Shown here: positions 12,463 to 14,369 of the stretch, in pieces
How positions within the stretch are numbered: position 1 is the first letter of the stretch
Layout of the letters: each line of letters begins with the position of its first letter
From: JBPCOI01 sp051000395
GTDB taxonomy: Bacteria > Actinomycetota > Actinomycetes > Mycobacteriales > Jatrophihabitantaceae
DNA: 14,369 nucleotides
Direction: 5' to 3'
Assembly: GCA_051000395.1 (NCBI GenBank)
Contig: JBPCOI010000022.1
Coordinates: 1 to 14,369, forward strand
Made by a program: the position numbers and the translations under genes
Notes under the pieces: model-generated
Databases searched by the model: none
Told to the model about the DNA's origin: nothing
The model's input: the letters and a program-made list of their open reading frames with translations, nothing else

Positions 12463-13800
12463 ATGACCTCCGCCCGCACCGCGCGTCCGTCCGTGCGCGC
12501 GAGCACGCGTCGGCTGGACGCAAGCGGGGGCGGCGCGATCACCCGCACCGTGCTCCCCGGCGGCCTGCGGGTGGTCACCGAGGCGATGCCCGCAGTGCGC
12601 AGCGTCAGCGTCGGGGTGTGGGTGCCGGCCGGCTCGCGCGACGAGACCCCGGCGCTGGCCGGGACGAGTCACTTCCTCGAACACCTGCTGTTCAAGGGGA
12701 CGAGTACGCGTACCGCGCTGGACATCGCGAGCGCGATGGACGCGGTGGGCGGCGAGTTCAACGCGTTTACCGAGAAGGAGCACACCTGCTTCTACGCGAC
12801 GGTCCTGGACCGCGACCTGCCGCTGGCGGTGGAGATCGTCTGCGACGTCGTGCTCAACGCCACGGTCACCGCCCGCGACATCGACGTCGAGCGCAGCGTG
12901 GTGCTCGAGGAGATCGCGATGCGCGATGACGACCCGGCCGATCTCGTGCACGACGAGTTCGCCGCCGCGCTGCACGGCGACACCCCGCTGGGCCGCCCGG
13001 TCCTGGGCAGCGTGGACTCGATCGGCGCTCTCTCGCGCCGCCAGATCGCCGGCTATTACCAGCGCCGCTACACGCCGGATGCGATGGTCGTCTCGGTGGC
13101 CGGCAACGTCGGGCACGCGAAGGTCGTGCACCTCGTCCGCCGCTGTTTCGCGGGCCAGGTGGACCCGGCCGCGACGCCGCGCTCGGCGCGGCCGGCGCGC
13201 TTCGAGGAACCGGGGCGCCCGGCGCGAGACGTGGCGGTCGTGGGTGACGACACCGAGCAGGCCAACCTCGTGCTGGGCAGTCACGGGGTCTCGCGGCACG
13301 ACCCGCGGCGCTTCGCCGTCGGAGTGCTGTCGGCGGCTCTCGGTGGCGGTATGAGCTCGCGGCTGTTCCAGCGCATCCGCGAGCAGCGCGGACTTGCCTA
13401 CTCGGTCTACTCGTTCACCTGCGGCTTCGCCGACGCCGGCCAGTTCGGCGTCTATGCCGGCTGCCAGCCCGGCAAGGCCGACGAGGTCCTCGGGCTGATG
13501 GTGGAGGAGCTCGACGCCGCAGCGGCCGGTGCCCTGAGCGTCGCGGAGATAGAACGGGGCAAGGGTCAGATGCGCGGCGGGATCGTGCTCGGCCTCGAGG
13601 ACTCTGGCTCGCGGATGAGCCGGATCGGCAAGAGCGAGCTGGTCTACGGCGAGGTCATGGGCGTCGACGAGCTGCTGGCGCAGGTGGACGCGGTGACGCC
13701 TCGCGACGTGGCCGACGTCGCGTCCGAGCTGTTGACCCGGCCGCGCTGCCTGACGGTCGTGGGACCGTTCGGTGCGCACGACTTCGACGGCGCGGTCTGA
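12463..13800 (+). CDS. M16-family zinc metallopeptidase (PepR / mitochondrial processing peptidase-like)
   Basis: This 445-aa protein is a complete M16 (pitrilysin clan) peptidase related to mitochondrial processing peptidase and to mycobacterial PepR. The inverted zinc motif is H70-FL-E73-H74 in SHFLEHLLFKGTSTR, with the distal glutamate in VVLEEIAMRDDDP (E149/E150). The C-terminal M16 domain carries GGGMSSRLFQRIREQRGLAYSVYS, with the conserved R and Y that bind substrate. Its two domains are intact, so it should be active. There is no signal peptide; the N-terminal 25 residues are Arg/Ala/Ser-rich and probably disordered. The ATG at 12463 fits the leaderless promoter at 12451-12456. In Mycobacterium the homologue lies directly after pnp; here four genes intervene. 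dapB follows 10 nt after its stop. Confidence 0.96.
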   Translation: MTSARTARPSVRASTRRLDASGGGAITRTVLPGGLRVVTEAMPAVRSVSVGVWVPAGSRDETPALAGTSHFLEHLLFKGTSTRTALDIASAMDAVGGEFNAFTEKEHTCFYATVLDRDLPLAVEIVCDVVLNATVTARDIDVERSVVLEEIAMRDDDPADLVHDEFAAALHGDTPLGRPVLGSVDSIGALSRRQIAGYYQRRYTPDAMVVSVAGNVGHAKVVHLVRRCFAGQVDPAATPRSARPARFEEPGRPARDVAVVGDDTEQANLVLGSHGVSRHDPRRFAVGVLSAALGGGMSSRLFQRIREQRGLAYSVYSFTCGFADAGQFGVYAGCQPGKADEVLGLMVEELDAAAAGALSVAEIERGKGQMRGGIVLGLEDSGSRMSRIGKSELVYGEVMGVDELLAQVDAVTPRDVADVASELLTRPRCLTVVGPFGAHDFDGAV

Positions 13801-13810
13801 GGAGGCTGGC

Positions 13811-14369
13811 ATGAGCGAACCGATGCGGGTGGGCGTGCTCGGCGCCCGAGGACGGATGGGCCAACAGGTCTGCGCTGCCGTGGACGCCGCCGAGGACCTC
13901 GATCTCGTCGCGATGGTCGACGCGGGCGACTGGCTGTTCAGCGTGGCCGACGCGGGCGCGCAGGTGCTCGTGGACTTCACCCATCCCGACGTCGTCATGG
14001 ACAACGTCCGCTTCGCTATCGACCAGGGCATCAATGCGGTGGTCGGCACGACCGGGTTCACCGCCGAGCGGCTGGACACGATCCGCGCCTGGCTCGCCGA
14101 CACCCCTGAGGTCGGGGTGCTCGTTGCGCCGAACTTTGGCATCGGAGCGGTGCTGTCGATGCGGTTCGCGCAGCTGGCCGCGCGCTACTTCGAGTCCGCC
14201 GAGGTGATCGAGCTGCACCACCCGGACAAGGTCGACGCCCCGAGCGGCACGGCGGTGCGCACCGCGCAGCTGATCGCGCAGGATCGCGCCGGGGCGAGGC
14301 ACGGCGGGGTGAGGGACGGAAAAGAGCAATCGCTCGAGGGGGGGCGGGGAGAGGGCGGCGAAGGGGGCG
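13811..14369 (+). CDS. dapB: 4-hydroxy-tetrahydrodipicolinate reductase DapB, 5' part (runs off window)
   Basis: DapB reduces 4-hydroxy-tetrahydrodipicolinate with NAD(P)H in the diaminopimelate/lysine pathway, supplying cell-wall precursors. The frame starts at ATG 13811, with GGAGG at 13801-13805 and a 5-nt spacer, 10 nt after the M16 stop, so the two genes are probably cotranslated. Visible motifs are the nucleotide-binding GARGRMG (residues 11-17), VDFTHPDVVMDN, VVGTTGF (78-84), APNFGIGAVL, and the catalytic ELHHPDKVDAPSGTA with H136, H137 and K140. The family is about 245-270 aa; only about 160 residues are convincing. After roughly residue 162 the expected ARG...VHSVRLRG region does not appear. 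Instead a purine-rich Gly/Glu/Arg sequence runs to the window end, which looks like poor terminal sequence rather than real DapB. Confidence 0.93.
   Translation, partial: MSEPMRVGVLGARGRMGQQVCAAVDAAEDLDLVAMVDAGDWLFSVADAGAQVLVDFTHPDVVMDNVRFAIDQGINAVVGTTGFTAERLDTIRAWLADTPEVGVLVAPNFGIGAVLSMRFAQLAARYFESAEVIELHHPDKVDAPSGTAVRTAQLIAQDRAGARHGGVRDGKEQSLEGGRGEGGEGG
14297..14369. other. Low-complexity, probably unreliable sequence at the window end
   Basis: From about 14297 the dapB frame switches to codons rare in the rest of the window (AGG, GGA, AAA, CAA, repeated GGG) and loses DapB similarity. No T occurs in the last 35 bases, which are nearly all G with some A and C. CGGAAAAGAGC at 14317-14327 resembles the core of the common Illumina adapter (CGGAAGAGC) with two extra A. 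This pattern suggests adapter read-through or poly-G error at a contig end; a genuine sequence cannot be excluded. Confidence 0.5.

Noticed and set aside
12253..14142. Minus-strand open frame of 629 codons opposite the M16 and dapB genes
   Set aside because: Shadow of two conserved genes; composition typical of antisense frames at high GC.
1..14369. CRISPR arrays, tRNA or rRNA genes, insertion sequences, prophage attachment sites
   Set aside because: No regularly spaced repeats, tRNA-like cloverleaf, rRNA signature, transposase frame or terminal repeats were seen on either strand.

Overview
The window is a very GC-rich stretch of an actinobacterial (Actinomycetota) chromosome. All genes lie on the + strand. 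The evidence for this assignment is the high GC at third codon positions, frequent GTG starts, leaderless-type promoters (a TANNNT hexamer 6-8 nt before the start codon), and the gene order infB - DUF503 - rbfA - MATE - truB - ribF - rpsO - pnp - M16 protease - dapB, which is a conserved actinobacterial translation/RNA-metabolism neighbourhood. I cannot place it below phylum; it could be a Frankia-, Geodermatophilus- or Jatrophihabitans-like lineage.

Region 1 (1-5276) is a tightly packed translation-factor block. It holds the 3' part of infB (the N-terminus lies outside the window), a DUF503/YlxP protein, rbfA, a MATE-family transporter and truB. Several junctions overlap by the 4-nt GTGA type. 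Between rbfA and the MATE gene, relatives often carry a DHH-family phosphoesterase (NrnA-like) gene. Here there is only a 59-codon reading frame that overlaps both neighbours and may be what is left of it.

Region 2 (5277-9445) holds ribF, rpsO and pnp. A terminator-like hairpin follows truB. The truB-ribF gap carries three copies of an 8-mer and a dyad directly in front of a leaderless promoter for ribF. rpsO has a strong Shine-Dalgarno site, and its leader could fold over it. A 14-bp RNA hairpin sits 8 nt after the rpsO stop codon, where the rpsO-pnp mRNA of Streptomyces is known to be processed by RNase III. Several further palindromes fill the 292-nt pnp leader.

Region 3 (9446-12462) is the least conserved part. 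It holds four genes between pnp and the M16 protease gene, which are close neighbours in relatives such as Mycobacterium: an MFS transporter, a cysteine-free Rrf2-family regulator, a 69-aa protein made largely of fifteen uninterrupted X-Pro dipeptides, and a 287-aa protein with an N-terminal Cys/His-rich domain and C-terminal membrane segments. The last two are 3 nt apart and probably cotranscribed. They are the best candidates here for undescribed biology.

Region 4 (12463-14369) holds a complete M16 zinc protease with a leaderless promoter, then dapB. dapB runs off the window. Its last ~70 bases lose homology and normal codon use and look like a contig-end artefact.
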